37,442 nt of DNA, taken from positions 1 to 37,442 of the IMG/VR virus record IMGVR_UViG_3300007735_000692; one strand, written 5' to 3'. Below, one piece after another: positions 24,627 through 32,112 of the stretch. Position numbers and translations under genes: made by a program. The first letter of the stretch is position 1. Each line of letters opens with the position of its first letter. This DNA comes from a virus. The notes beneath the pieces were generated by a model. That model saw nothing but the letters and a program-made list of their open reading frames with translations, had not been told where the DNA came from and made no database searches.

Positions 24627-25087
24627 TGCCTTACTGGTTACTGAAGTACGCGCCGCATTTAATCTTGACCGCCGGCTTAGGGTTGCTGGCAGTCTACGCG
24701 GTACACACATTTCGGGAGCAAGGCCGTGAAGAAATACGCCCTCAAGTGGAGCGTCTGGAAGCTGAACTACGGACCGAGCGCGCTACTCGTATACGCGCTG
24801 AAATGGTTTCAAGCGCATACGCATCCGAACTGGCTGCTCTTGCTAGTCGTCCTGTTCGTTCTACTCCTGTCCGGCTGTGCCGCCAGCCCGCCGCCGTGCC
24901 AGCCCGTAGCGCCCCCGAAAGAGCTGATGGAGCCGCCCCCACCGCCGGGAGCGACGCAGGATCGGCTGGAGCAAATCTTGAACAAGGGCCAGACATCGGG
25001 CCCGAGCTCCGCGAATTAGTTGCGCAATGCGACGCGCAAAACGCAAAGCTGCGCGCACTGCAAAAGTGGGCGCAACCAACGCCGTAA
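24626..25087 (+). CDS. Rz: Inner-membrane spanin (Rz-like)
   Basis: With the outer-membrane spanin it spans the periplasm and fuses the two membranes in the last step of lysis. It starts at a GTG overlapping the endolysin stop. Residues about 4-26 are a membrane anchor (LILTAGLGLLAVYAV); then comes a charged helical periplasmic part (PQVERLEAELRTERATRIRAE) and a low-complexity Pro/Ala/Gly region where the nested gene lies in the other frame. 153 residues matches lambda Rz (153). Confidence 0.8.
   Translation: MPYWLLKYAPHLILTAGLGLLAVYAVHTFREQGREEIRPQVERLEAELRTERATRIRAEMVSSAYASELAALASRPVRSTPVRLCRQPAAVPARSAPERADGAAPTAGSDAGSAGANLEQGPDIGPELRELVAQCDAQNAKLRALQKWAQPTP
24726..25019 (+). CDS. Rz1: Outer-membrane spanin lipoprotein (Rz1-like), nested in Rz
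   Basis: It is encoded entirely within the Rz gene in the +1 frame, the classic embedded Rz1 arrangement. The GTG start at 24726 has GGGAG 7 bases upstream. A hydrophobic helix (LLLLVVLFVLLLSGC) ends in a lipobox with Cys51; the mature part is Pro-rich (SPPPCQPVAPP, EPPPPPG), as usual for Rz1. The oddity is an unusually long 36-residue stretch before the hydrophobic core. Confidence 0.8.
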   Translation: MKKYALKWSVWKLNYGPSALLVYALKWFQAHTHPNWLLLLVVLFVLLLSGCAASPPPCQPVAPPKELMEPPPPPGATQDRLEQILNKGQTSGPSSAN

Positions 25088-25383
25088 CACGTAGCGACGG
25101 TGTTCCCCAGCAATTCCAACTTGCCGGTCACACAATAAAAGTAAAAGTAATTCCGCCCTCAAAGTGGCGGCACGGCAAAAATTATGTTGGAATGTGGCTT
25201 CCAGACAAATATGAGATTCATATTGTAAGTTCTTGTAAAGGCACGAATCGCCAGCAGGTCTGGGCTCACGAAGCCGTCCATGCGTTGCTTGATATTGCAG
25301 GGCACGATGACTTGTCGCGCCAAGAGCAACTGGTAGACCGCCTTGGGCATCTACTGCAACAAATGCTTACTACGATGGAGTAA
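25027..25383 (+). CDS. Putative zinc metallopeptidase-like protein (HEAVH motif)
   Basis: It overlaps the end of Rz. After a basic N-terminus, residues 30-68 form beta strands, then VWAHEAVHALLDIAG (79-92) carries HExxH, the zincin active-site signature, followed by a Glu in LSRQEQLVDRLGHLLQQ that could be the third ligand. The product has 118 residues. Related short phage proteins with this helix exist near lysis or replication genes in my recollection; substrates are unknown. No Shine-Dalgarno is obvious, so the exact start is uncertain. Confidence 0.65.
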   Translation: MRRAKRKAARTAKVGATNAVTRSDGVPQQFQLAGHTIKVKVIPPSKWRHGKNYVGMWLPDKYEIHIVSSCKGTNRQQVWAHEAVHALLDIAGHDDLSRQEQLVDRLGHLLQQMLTTME

Positions 25384-25386
25384 ATG

Positions 25387-26445
25387 ATGGCTCGTAAAGT
25401 ATCCGACGATCAGCTAATGAAAGCACTACGCGAGGCTAACGGGGTTAGAGCTGAAGCGGCGCGATTGTTGAATGTTAACACTCGGTCCCTCATGGCCCGA
25501 ATCGACGGGCTCAAAGCCAAGGGGTTTGATGTTCCCGACTCAACGTACAACAAGGCTACGCTGCCTGAGAAAGACTTTGAGTTTACCCCGCTGCCGATGA
25601 ACGACGTGCCGATTGAGCAGCTTATTGAACACCGCAAGCGCCAGTTTGCGCATAAGCGTGACCACGAAGAAGCCAGTAAGCTCATCCCCGTACGAATCAA
25701 AATACCTGGCGCCATAGGCATCCTGTTCTTTGGCGACCCGCACGTCGATGACGACGGCACCGACATCGACGCGCTAGAGCGGCACACGCAGCTTGTCTCC
25801 GATACCGACGGGCTGTTCGCCGTCAACGTAGGCGACACCACGAACAACTGGGTAGGCCGCTTGGCCAAGCTCTACGGCGAGCAGAGTACGTCAGCGGCGC
25901 AGGCCTGGCGCCTTGCCGAGTGGTTTGTAGGCCGGTGCAACTGGCTCTGGATACTCGGCGGCAACCACGACCTGTGGTCAGGTGCGGGCGATCCGATGCG
26001 TTGGATTGCTAAGCAGCAGGACGCGCTTTACAAGTCAAGCGAGGCGCGCATCGCGCTGCGCTTTCCGAACGGGGCCGAGGTACGCGTCAACAGCCGGCAT
26101 GACCACACCGGCTCGTCAATCTGGAACCCCGCGCACGGGCCGATGAAGGCCGCTATCATGGGCACCCGCGACCACATCTACGTCGCCGGGCACAAGCACG
26201 AATCGGCTTATTCGGTGCTTAAAGACCCGATTACGGGCATCGCCATGCACACGATGAAGGTTGCCAGCTACAAGGTCTACGATCGCTACGCCAAGGAACG
26301 GGGGTTCCGCGATAACGCCTTCAGCCCCTGCGCGCTCGTAACGATTAACCCGGGCCTGTTGCCAGACCATCCCGACATGGTGAAGGTCTGGTGGGCGCCC
26401 GAGGAGGGCGCTGAATACTTACGCTACCTGCGCGGGCGGGGCTAG
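25387..26445 (+). CDS. Metallophosphoesterase with N-terminal Fis-type HTH
   Basis: Probably a metal-dependent phosphodiesterase or nuclease acting at DNA. Residues 5-46 look like a Fis-type helix-turn-helix (QLMKALREANGVRAEAARLLNVN). The calcineurin-like domain has all core motifs: FFGDPH (115-120), NVGDTTNN (148-155), GGNHD (192-196), SRHDH (237-241) and GHKH (269-272). I chose the second of two adjacent ATGs because GGAG is then 6 bases away. It is the last gene of the rightward late block and its end overlaps a convergent gene. Confidence 0.85.
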   Translation: MARKVSDDQLMKALREANGVRAEAARLLNVNTRSLMARIDGLKAKGFDVPDSTYNKATLPEKDFEFTPLPMNDVPIEQLIEHRKRQFAHKRDHEEASKLIPVRIKIPGAIGILFFGDPHVDDDGTDIDALERHTQLVSDTDGLFAVNVGDTTNNWVGRLAKLYGEQSTSAAQAWRLAEWFVGRCNWLWILGGNHDLWSGAGDPMRWIAKQQDALYKSSEARIALRFPNGAEVRVNSRHDHTGSSIWNPAHGPMKAAIMGTRDHIYVAGHKHESAYSVLKDPITGIAMHTMKVASYKVYDRYAKERGFRDNAFSPCALVTINPGLLPDHPDMVKVWWAPEEGAEYLRYLRGRG

Positions 26446-26616
26446 TAGAGCCATCATCTCGGTCCGCTCTCGCGTTGCGCGCAGGGTGCAATAGCGCTGG
26501 TGCAGCCGCTCGACAAACGTGACGCGCTGGCGGTTAACCAGCTCCACGTCGAGGAGGGCTTTGACCTCAGTTTCGGTCATTTGGTTCAGTTGTGCGTTCA
26601 GTTCGCGCCAGTTCAT
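26419..26616 (-). CDS. Small helical protein, unknown function (65 aa)
   Basis: The ATG at 26616 overlaps the helicase stop (ATGA), favouring this start over a GTG further up. The protein is charged and helical (LNAQLNQMTETEVKALLDVE), ending with Ala/Pro. It overlaps the convergent metallophosphoesterase 3' end by 27 bases. Coupling to the SNF2-type helicase suggests a partner, but no family is recognised. Confidence 0.65.
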   Translation of the reverse strand: MNWRELNAQLNQMTETEVKALLDVELVNRQRVTFVERLHQRYCTLRATRERTEMMALLAPPAQVA

Positions 26617-27950
26617 TTTAACTCCCACATTGCTACGTCCGACATGGCGCGCTTGTCATGCAACGCCGCCCAAATCTTCTCGTCAATCGTCTTGCCCGTT
26701 TGCAGGACATAGACCCACACATCGTGCCGCTGGCCGCTACGGTGCAGCCGCCCGATTGTCTGCTCGTATTCCTCAAGCGACCACGGCAGCGACATAAACA
26801 CCATCCGGCAGCCGCCGTGCTGAAGGTTTAGGCCGTGACCCGCCGACTTTGGGTGGATCAACAGCAGTTCAACCTCGCCCCGGTTCCAGGCGTCAATCAC
26901 GCCCGGCTCGTCAATCGTCCGCGCTTGCGGATACCAACGCTTGAGCACTTCCAGCTCGGCTTGGTAATTGTAAACAATTATCGTATTGGCGTGTTGGTTT
27001 TCGTCAAGCAGGTCTTCTAGCAACTCTAACTTGTGGTCAGAAAACCACATGGTCTTCTGCGTTACGTCAAACTTGCCGGGGCGGTCTGACGCCGTGCGGG
27101 TCGTGTCGTAGACAAACCCCGAAGACATCTGCTGTAGCTTGGCGGTGACGGCGGCAGCGTTAGCGGCGATGGCTCTAACGTCGGGAAACTCCACCATGAA
27201 GTCCCGCTTCATTTTCTCGTAGGGCTCGCGGTCAAGTAGCTCGCAACGCAGCGTCACGGTGTGCAGCGGCGGCAGCTTGTCTTTGTACTCGCCAGGCTCT
27301 AGCACATAGGTCGCGGGCTTGATCCGCGCCATCACCTGCGGCAACGCGCCGGTAGCGGGCGTCCACTCGCCATATTCGCGGTTGAGACAAATAAAATACT
27401 GTTGCAGAAAAGCGCCTTTGCTGCGTCCAAGTAGGCTTTGGTTGATAATTTTGCATTGCCCAAACACGTCCTCAAGGCCGTTTGATGTGAAGCTGCCCGT
27501 CAACCCCCACCGAATTTTAATCGGCTCTAATGCCTTCAGAATCGCCTTAAAGCGAACCCCTGACGGATTCTTCAGTCGGGTCAATTCGTCAAACACCACG
27601 CCGTCAAAGTCCATCTTCTGCTTAGCCAGCCACTGCAAATTGTCGTAGTTGATGACCACCACGCGGGCGTCAGACGCCAATGCTTTAGTGCGCCACGCGG
27701 GCGAGCCTACGGCAACGGATAGGGTGAGATCAGGCGTCCATTTGGGTGCCTCGACCGGCCACACATGCTGCGCCACACGCAGCGGTGCCACGACCAGCCA
27801 GCGCTTGACCACGCCGTCGCGCAGCGCGTCGCGCATGGCCGTAAGGGTGAGCGCCGTCTTGCCAGCGCCTACGGGCGCCAGCACCATCGCGCGGTCGTTG
27901 GCGTAGAGGAAGTCGGCGGCGTCAGCCTGATATGGACGTAACCCAAGCAT
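26613..27950 (-). CDS. SNF2/SF2-type DNA helicase
   Basis: This is an ATP-dependent DNA translocase. Starting at ATG 27950 gives 445 residues; an upstream in-frame start would extend it with a non-conserved Cys/Trp-rich stretch. Motifs are LAPVGAGKT (24-32, Walker A), VVFDELTRLKN (118-128, motif II as DELT rather than DEAH), GLTGSF (149-154, motif III) and QTIGRLHRSGQ near the C-terminus (motif VI, typical SNF2). It overlaps the VRR-NUC gene by 29 bases, so the two are co-translated and probably act together in replication, recombination or DNA degradation. Confidence 0.9.
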   Translation of the reverse strand: MLGLRPYQADAADFLYANDRAMVLAPVGAGKTALTLTAMRDALRDGVVKRWLVVAPLRVAQHVWPVEAPKWTPDLTLSVAVGSPAWRTKALASDARVVVINYDNLQWLAKQKMDFDGVVFDELTRLKNPSGVRFKAILKALEPIKIRWGLTGSFTSNGLEDVFGQCKIINQSLLGRSKGAFLQQYFICLNREYGEWTPATGALPQVMARIKPATYVLEPGEYKDKLPPLHTVTLRCELLDREPYEKMKRDFMVEFPDVRAIAANAAAVTAKLQQMSSGFVYDTTRTASDRPGKFDVTQKTMWFSDHKLELLEDLLDENQHANTIIVYNYQAELEVLKRWYPQARTIDEPGVIDAWNRGEVELLLIHPKSAGHGLNLQHGGCRMVFMSLPWSLEEYEQTIGRLHRSGQRHDVWVYVLQTGKTIDEKIWAALHDKRAMSDVAMWELK

Positions 27951-28200
27951 CGACTTCCTCCGCGCTTGACAGCAGGGCGTACTTCTGCCGCAGCCCCACC
28001 ATCTCTTTAGCAAACCGCTCCTGCAACGCCGTGCGCTTACCGCCGGGGCGCTTCAGTTCCACGAACCAGGTATCGCCGTTTGGCAGACAAACGATGCGAT
28101 CCGATACGCCGCGATTGGCAGGACTGACAAACTTCCAAGTCTTGCCCCCGGCGCGCTGCACCGCCCAATCCAACCGCTGTTCGATGTCTGCTTCTTTCAT
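27922..28200 (-). CDS. VRR-NUC domain nuclease
   Basis: A small PD-(D/E)XK nuclease of the VRR-NUC type, often structure-specific (for example for flaps or Holliday junctions). The 92 residues contain the whole domain: WKFVSPANRGVSDRIV with Asp34, TWFVELK with Glu48 and Lys50, and a following TALQ with Gln60. GGAGG lies 1 base before the start codon, very close. It is the first gene of the leftward helicase cassette and is common next to SNF2 helicases in phages. Confidence 0.9.
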   Translation of the reverse strand: MKEADIEQRLDWAVQRAGGKTWKFVSPANRGVSDRIVCLPNGDTWFVELKRPGGKRTALQERFAKEMVGLRQKYALLSSAEEVDAWVTSISG

Positions 28201-28211
28201 GCCTCCATACT

Positions 28212-28240
28212 ATTATGTAACAGAACGCTTGACAAGCCAA
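28212..28240 (-). promoter_or_regulatory. Candidate leftward promoter for VRR-NUC/helicase cassette
   Basis: On the minus strand there is TTGGCT (-35, plus 28235-28240), a 17-base spacer, and CATAAT (-10, 28212-28217), five of six matches to the consensus -10. The start codon at 28200 is only 11 bases past the -10, implying a very short leader. It overlaps the rightward promoter candidate. Confidence 0.5.
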
Positions 28241-28257
28241 ATTGTACGATTTAGGCT
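28229..28257 (+). promoter_or_regulatory. Candidate rightward promoter for replication operon
   Basis: A perfect TTGACA (28229-28234), a 17-base spacer, and TAGGCT (28252-28257, weak -10) stand 29 bases before the DUF2800 start. The two divergent promoters share the 28229-28240 bases, so occupancy of one should exclude the other. Confidence 0.5.
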
Positions 28258-28286
28258 TACGCAAACACACTAAAGGAGAGTCCTCG

Positions 28287-29411
28287 ATGAGTCATAGCAA
28301 CATAGTCGGCGGGTCCACCGCCAAGCGCGTGATTAACTGCCCTGGCAGCGTCGCGCTGTGCCAGCAAGTCCCCCCGAAACCGAGCAGCAAGTACGCCGAC
28401 GAAGGTACGCTGCTGCACAATGTCATGGCCGAGCTTCTGGGCTTCGACAAGGAGCTGCGCCACGTGCTCGACATGGAGTACAACGGCCACAAACTTACCG
28501 GCGACCTAGTTGATGAGAAGGTTCGCCCAGCCTTGGACGCAATCAATGAAATCGACCCTGAAGCGAAGCTCGAATACGCCGTCGAACGAACCGTCAGCTT
28601 CGGTGATCTTCTGCCGGGTGTGTTCGGCTCTTGTGATTTTATCGGTCGGATTGGCAATCGCGCTATTGTATTGGATTGGAAATTCGGTGATGGCGTGGCC
28701 GTCGAAGTGGAGGAAAACCCTCAGCTTCTATTTTATACGGCTGCGGCGCTGCGCACGCCGGAGCTGGAGTGGGTATTCAAGGATGTCACGGAAATAGAGT
28801 GCATCATTGTCCAGCCGCCGAGGGTCAAGCGCTGGGTGACATCGTTTGACCGCGTGCGTCAGTTTGAGCGCGAGCTGGTCTACGCCGTCAAGCAGTCGGC
28901 CAAGCCCGACGCGCCGCTCAAGATTGGCGAGCATTGCCGCTGGTGCGCGGCCAAGCCCATCTGCCCGCAGATGACAGGCGCAGTCGATCGCGCCACGCAG
29001 ACGCAGATTAAGGAGCTCGACGCCGCGCAACTTGGGCAGATGCTAGAGCGTGCGGCAGTGCTTGAAGATTGGATTGGCGACCTGCGCGCATTAGCGATGC
29101 AGGTGCTAGAGTCAGGTAATTCGGTGCCGGGCTATAAGCTCGTTGCCAAGCGTGCCACGCGGCAGTGGCGCGATGAGGACTCGGCAAAGGCGGCGCTTGC
29201 GGCGCTCTTGCCGATTACGGAAGTGACTGAGACGACATTGATTTCGCCGGCACAAGCTGAGAAGAAGCTCAAAAAGCTGAAGCTCGGCCTGCCGGACAAT
29301 CAGGTCATCTCGGTCTCAAGCGGTAACACGATGGCGCCGGAGAGCGATCCCCGGCCCGCCGTGTTGCAAATCGGGTCTCAGTTGACTGCGGCCCTTTCTA
29401 AACTAGTGTAA
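28287..29411 (+). CDS. Cas4/RecB-like PD-(D/E)XK nuclease (DUF2800)
   Basis: Probably an exonuclease in phage recombination or replication. ATG 28287 follows AAAGGAGAG; 374 residues. The N-terminus has Cys18 and LLHNVMAE (His44); the active site is SCDFIG (Asp117) and VLDWKFGDG (Asp130, Lys132). A C-terminal cluster Cys217-x2-Cys220-x5-Cys226 together with Cys18 resembles the Fe-S cage of Cas4/AddB-type nucleases. I place it in DUF2800. It is first in the replication operon. Confidence 0.85.
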   Translation: MSHSNIVGGSTAKRVINCPGSVALCQQVPPKPSSKYADEGTLLHNVMAELLGFDKELRHVLDMEYNGHKLTGDLVDEKVRPALDAINEIDPEAKLEYAVERTVSFGDLLPGVFGSCDFIGRIGNRAIVLDWKFGDGVAVEVEENPQLLFYTAAALRTPELEWVFKDVTEIECIIVQPPRVKRWVTSFDRVRQFERELVYAVKQSAKPDAPLKIGEHCRWCAAKPICPQMTGAVDRATQTQIKELDAAQLGQMLERAAVLEDWIGDLRALAMQVLESGNSVPGYKLVAKRATRQWRDEDSAKAALAALLPITEVTETTLISPAQAEKKLKKLKLGLPDNQVISVSSGNTMAPESDPRPAVLQIGSQLTAALSKLV

Positions 29412-29422
29412 GGAGTAGAGTA

Positions 29423-30070
29423 ATGTCTAATATCACAGCGTTTGCAAAAGCAGGATTGCCTGCGGTTTCTTCCCTGTCCACCGCCCTTCGCAGCATCGAA
29501 GTGGATGTCGGCCCTGCGGGTACGGCCATCCTCAAGATGGACAAGACGGGCCACTGGGTTTTCGGCGCGGACCAAACCGAGGCCGAGAGCGATAGCAAGT
29601 GGGCAATCAATCCTTTCTCGTTCGTCCACGGCTTCATTGCTTGGGGCGACGGCGAGGTCTTGGGCGAGAAGATGGTGTCGGTGTCACAGCCGCTGCCTGA
29701 GCTTGACCCGGCACCGCCGCAGAGCAAGAAGGGATGGGAGACGCAGGTCGGCATGAGCTTGAAGTGCATCTCGGGTGAGGATGTGGGCCTTGAGGCTCGC
29801 TACAGCACCACGTCGGTGGGCGGCAAGCGTGCCGTGCAGGCTTTGGCAGCAGCCATCGCCGCGCAGGTCGAGCGTGACCAGAGCAAGCCGGTGCCGGTCG
29901 TGCATCTGAAGAAGGAGCACTACCAGCACAAGAGCTATGGCCGCATCTTCACGCCGGTCTTTGAGATCGTCGAGTGGGTGTCCATGGAAGGCGAAGTCGC
30001 TAACGAGCCGGACGGTGGGGATGACACTCCGCCGCCAGCCGCTGCGGCCCGTCGGCGTCGCGCTGCGTAA
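29423..30070 (+). CDS. Putative ssDNA-binding protein (DUF2815-like position)
   Basis: This 215-residue protein lies between the DUF2800 nuclease and DNA polymerase, where phage single-strand binding proteins usually occur. The fold looks beta-rich (AILKMDKTGHWVFGAD, FSFVHGFIAWGDGEVLGEKMVSVSQ, an OB-like alternation). The C-terminus is acidic (EPDGGDDTPPP) then Ala/Arg-rich; acidic tails of SSBs recruit partners, but here the last residues are basic, which is odd. Function is inferred from context. AAGGAG precedes the start. Confidence 0.55.
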   Translation: MSNITAFAKAGLPAVSSLSTALRSIEVDVGPAGTAILKMDKTGHWVFGADQTEAESDSKWAINPFSFVHGFIAWGDGEVLGEKMVSVSQPLPELDPAPPQSKKGWETQVGMSLKCISGEDVGLEARYSTTSVGGKRAVQALAAAIAAQVERDQSKPVPVVHLKKEHYQHKSYGRIFTPVFEIVEWVSMEGEVANEPDGGDDTPPPAAAARRRRAA

Positions 30071-30105
30071 AAGGAGCGGGGGCGCCCTCGGCCCCCAATC
30101 TTTCT
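30070..30105 (+). promoter_or_regulatory. Split ribosome-binding site with hairpin before DNA polymerase
   Basis: AAAGGAG (30070-30076), an excellent Shine-Dalgarno, lies 29 bases before the polymerase ATG, too far for direct use. Between them a 6-bp GGGGGC/GCCCCC hairpin with a 7-base loop (30078-30096) would bring the two to about 10 bases when folded. No other Shine-Dalgarno is seen near the ATG. Alternatively the hairpin (followed by AATCTTT) is a weak terminator. Confidence 0.5.
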
Positions 30106-32061
30106 ATGGCAATACTCTGGCTTGATTTCGAGACCCGCAGCCGCTGCGACCTACCGGCGGCGGGTGCGTACAACTACGCTAAGCACCCGAGCACCGAGGT
30201 GCTGTGCATGTCCTACGCCTTTGACGATGGCGAGGTTGACACATGGCTGCCCAAGTACCCGTTCCCTGAGCGCGTGGCGCGCTGGACGGGGCCGATCCGC
30301 GCGCATAACGCCGCGTTTGAGCGGCTCATCTTCTGGCATGTGCTCGACATCCCGTTCGCGCTAGAGCAGTTCTACTGTACATCCGCACAGGCGCGGGCCA
30401 ACTGTCTGCCTGGCAGTCTTGAGGATGTAGGCCGAGCGGTGTCGTCCAAGATGAAGAAGGACCATCGCGGCTCGCAGCTTATCCGGCAGCTCTCCATCCC
30501 CCGCGCCGATGGGACGTTCAACAACGACCCTAACCTACTCGCCGAGATGGTGGCCTACTGCGAACAGGACGTGCGCGCCATGCGCGAAATCAGCAAGGCC
30601 ATGCGTGACCTGTCCGAGACGGAGCTGGTCGATTACCACGTCAACGAGCGCATCAACGACCGTGGCGTCGGTGTCGATGTGCCGCTTTGCGAGGCGGCGA
30701 TCCGTCACGCGGAAGCTGAATTGCAGGACATCGAACGGCTGGTCGCCGAAGTGACGCAGGGCGAGATTACGACCGTGCGCAGCCCCAAGATGCGCGAGTG
30801 GGTGCTGGCGCGCGTCGGGCCTGAGGCCAAGAAGTTGATGACCGTCTACAAGGACGGCGAGAAGAAGTTTAGTATTGACAAGACCGTGCGAGCCAACCTG
30901 CTCGCTATGGACAACCCCGATGAGTTGCCGCCAGACGTGGCTGACGTAGTGCAGTGCGCGGATGACCTGTGGGCATCGTCGGTGGCTAAGTTCAGCCGCT
31001 TGAAGCAGTTAGCAGGAGGGGACGCCCGTGTCCGAGGAGCCTTTATTTTTGCTGGTGGAAGTGCCACCGGGCGTGCTTCAAGTTACGGGGCACAAGTCCA
31101 TAACTTTACGCGTAAGTGCAGCACCGAACCTGACGCAACCCGTCAAGCCTTGGTGCGAGGTCACAGTATCGTGCCCCGATACGGCAAGCGCGTTACGGAC
31201 GTTCTTAAATCAATGCTCCGCCCAGCTCTCGTCCCCGCCCGAGGTAACGTTTTCGTCGTGGCCGACTGGGCAGCTATAGAGGCGCGCGCGACACCCTGGC
31301 TCTCCGCCGACCCGCTTGCAGAGTCGGTGCTGGATGTGTTCCGCGCTGGCGGCGACATCTACAAGCGTGAAGCGGCGGGTATCTACAACACCACATGGGA
31401 CGCCGTGACGGACGACCAGCGCCAGATCGGCAAGGTCGCCATCCTGTCGCTCGGCTTCGCGGGCGGCGTCGGCGCGTTCAGCGCTATGGGTCGGGCGTAT
31501 GGCGTACACATGAGTGAGCCCGAGGCGCAGCGCATCGTGGATCGTTGGCGGCGGGCTAACCCGTGGGCCGTGCGCTATTGGCAAAAGCTTGAAGACACCT
31601 ACACCCGCGCCATGCGAAATGTCAACCATGAATTCGCAATTGGCCGCGTGGTGTACATGTTTGACGGTCAACATCTTTGGTACGCGCTGCCGTCAGGGCG
31701 CGTGTTATGTTACCCGTTCGCCCGTCTGGAGTCGGACGGTGTGAGTTATCTCAAGGCAGCATGGAAGCCTGCGCAGGACGCTAAAGAGTGGCCCCGCGCG
31801 CGGCTTTGGAAGGGGCTTGCCTGCGAGAACATCACACAGGCCACGGCCAACGATTTGCTCCGCCACAGCCTGCGCGAGTTAGATAGCCAAGGCTTACAGA
31901 CGGTGCTGCATGTACACGATGAAATCGTTATCGAATGTGCGAACGAGGCCGGCGAGGCTGTCGCCGAGGTGCTGGATACCGTGATGTGTACCGCGCCCGA
32001 GTGGGCTAAAGGGTTCCCGCTCAAGACCGGCGTCAAGATCATGAGCCGGTACGGTAAATAA
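30106..32061 (+). CDS. Family A DNA polymerase with 3'-5' exonuclease domain
   Basis: This is the replicative polymerase. The N-terminal exonuclease shows LDFET (Asp7, Glu9), HNAAFE (67-72) and YCEQD (151-155). Polymerase motif A is VVADWAAIEAR (384-394, Asp387). Motif B is R439-x3-K443-x3-L447-x3-F451. Motif C is HVHDE (602-606). Leu447 stands where E. coli Pol I has Phe762 and T7 has Tyr526; Phe451 replaces the usual Tyr766. 651 residues, compact like other phage polymerases. Confidence 0.95.
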   Translation: MAILWLDFETRSRCDLPAAGAYNYAKHPSTEVLCMSYAFDDGEVDTWLPKYPFPERVARWTGPIRAHNAAFERLIFWHVLDIPFALEQFYCTSAQARANCLPGSLEDVGRAVSSKMKKDHRGSQLIRQLSIPRADGTFNNDPNLLAEMVAYCEQDVRAMREISKAMRDLSETELVDYHVNERINDRGVGVDVPLCEAAIRHAEAELQDIERLVAEVTQGEITTVRSPKMREWVLARVGPEAKKLMTVYKDGEKKFSIDKTVRANLLAMDNPDELPPDVADVVQCADDLWASSVAKFSRLKQLAGGDARVRGAFIFAGGSATGRASSYGAQVHNFTRKCSTEPDATRQALVRGHSIVPRYGKRVTDVLKSMLRPALVPARGNVFVVADWAAIEARATPWLSADPLAESVLDVFRAGGDIYKREAAGIYNTTWDAVTDDQRQIGKVAILSLGFAGGVGAFSAMGRAYGVHMSEPEAQRIVDRWRRANPWAVRYWQKLEDTYTRAMRNVNHEFAIGRVVYMFDGQHLWYALPSGRVLCYPFARLESDGVSYLKAAWKPAQDAKEWPRARLWKGLACENITQATANDLLRHSLRELDSQGLQTVLHVHDEIVIECANEAGEAVAEVLDTVMCTAPEWAKGFPLKTGVKIMSRYGK

Positions 32062-32063
32062 AA

Positions 32064-32088
32064 AAGCCCGGCGGGTTAGGCCGGGCTT
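32064..32088 (-). terminator. Hairpin terminator, best oriented for leftward transcription
   Basis: A perfect 9-bp stem AAGCCCGGC (32064-32072)/GCCGGGCTT (32080-32088) with a 7-base loop lies between polymerase and primase genes. On the minus strand it is followed by TTTTATTT, a good T-run; on the plus strand the following bases are A-rich. Both neighbours are read rightward, so it probably stops antisense transcripts from the converging early operon, or acts weakly on the plus strand. Confidence 0.6.
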
Positions 32089-32112
32089 AAACACACAACT
32101 AGAGGGGTCACG

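Noticed and set aside
31028-31279. Overlapping 83-residue frame inside the polymerase gene
   Set aside because: It lies within a well-conserved polymerase region and shows no independent features; a chance frame.
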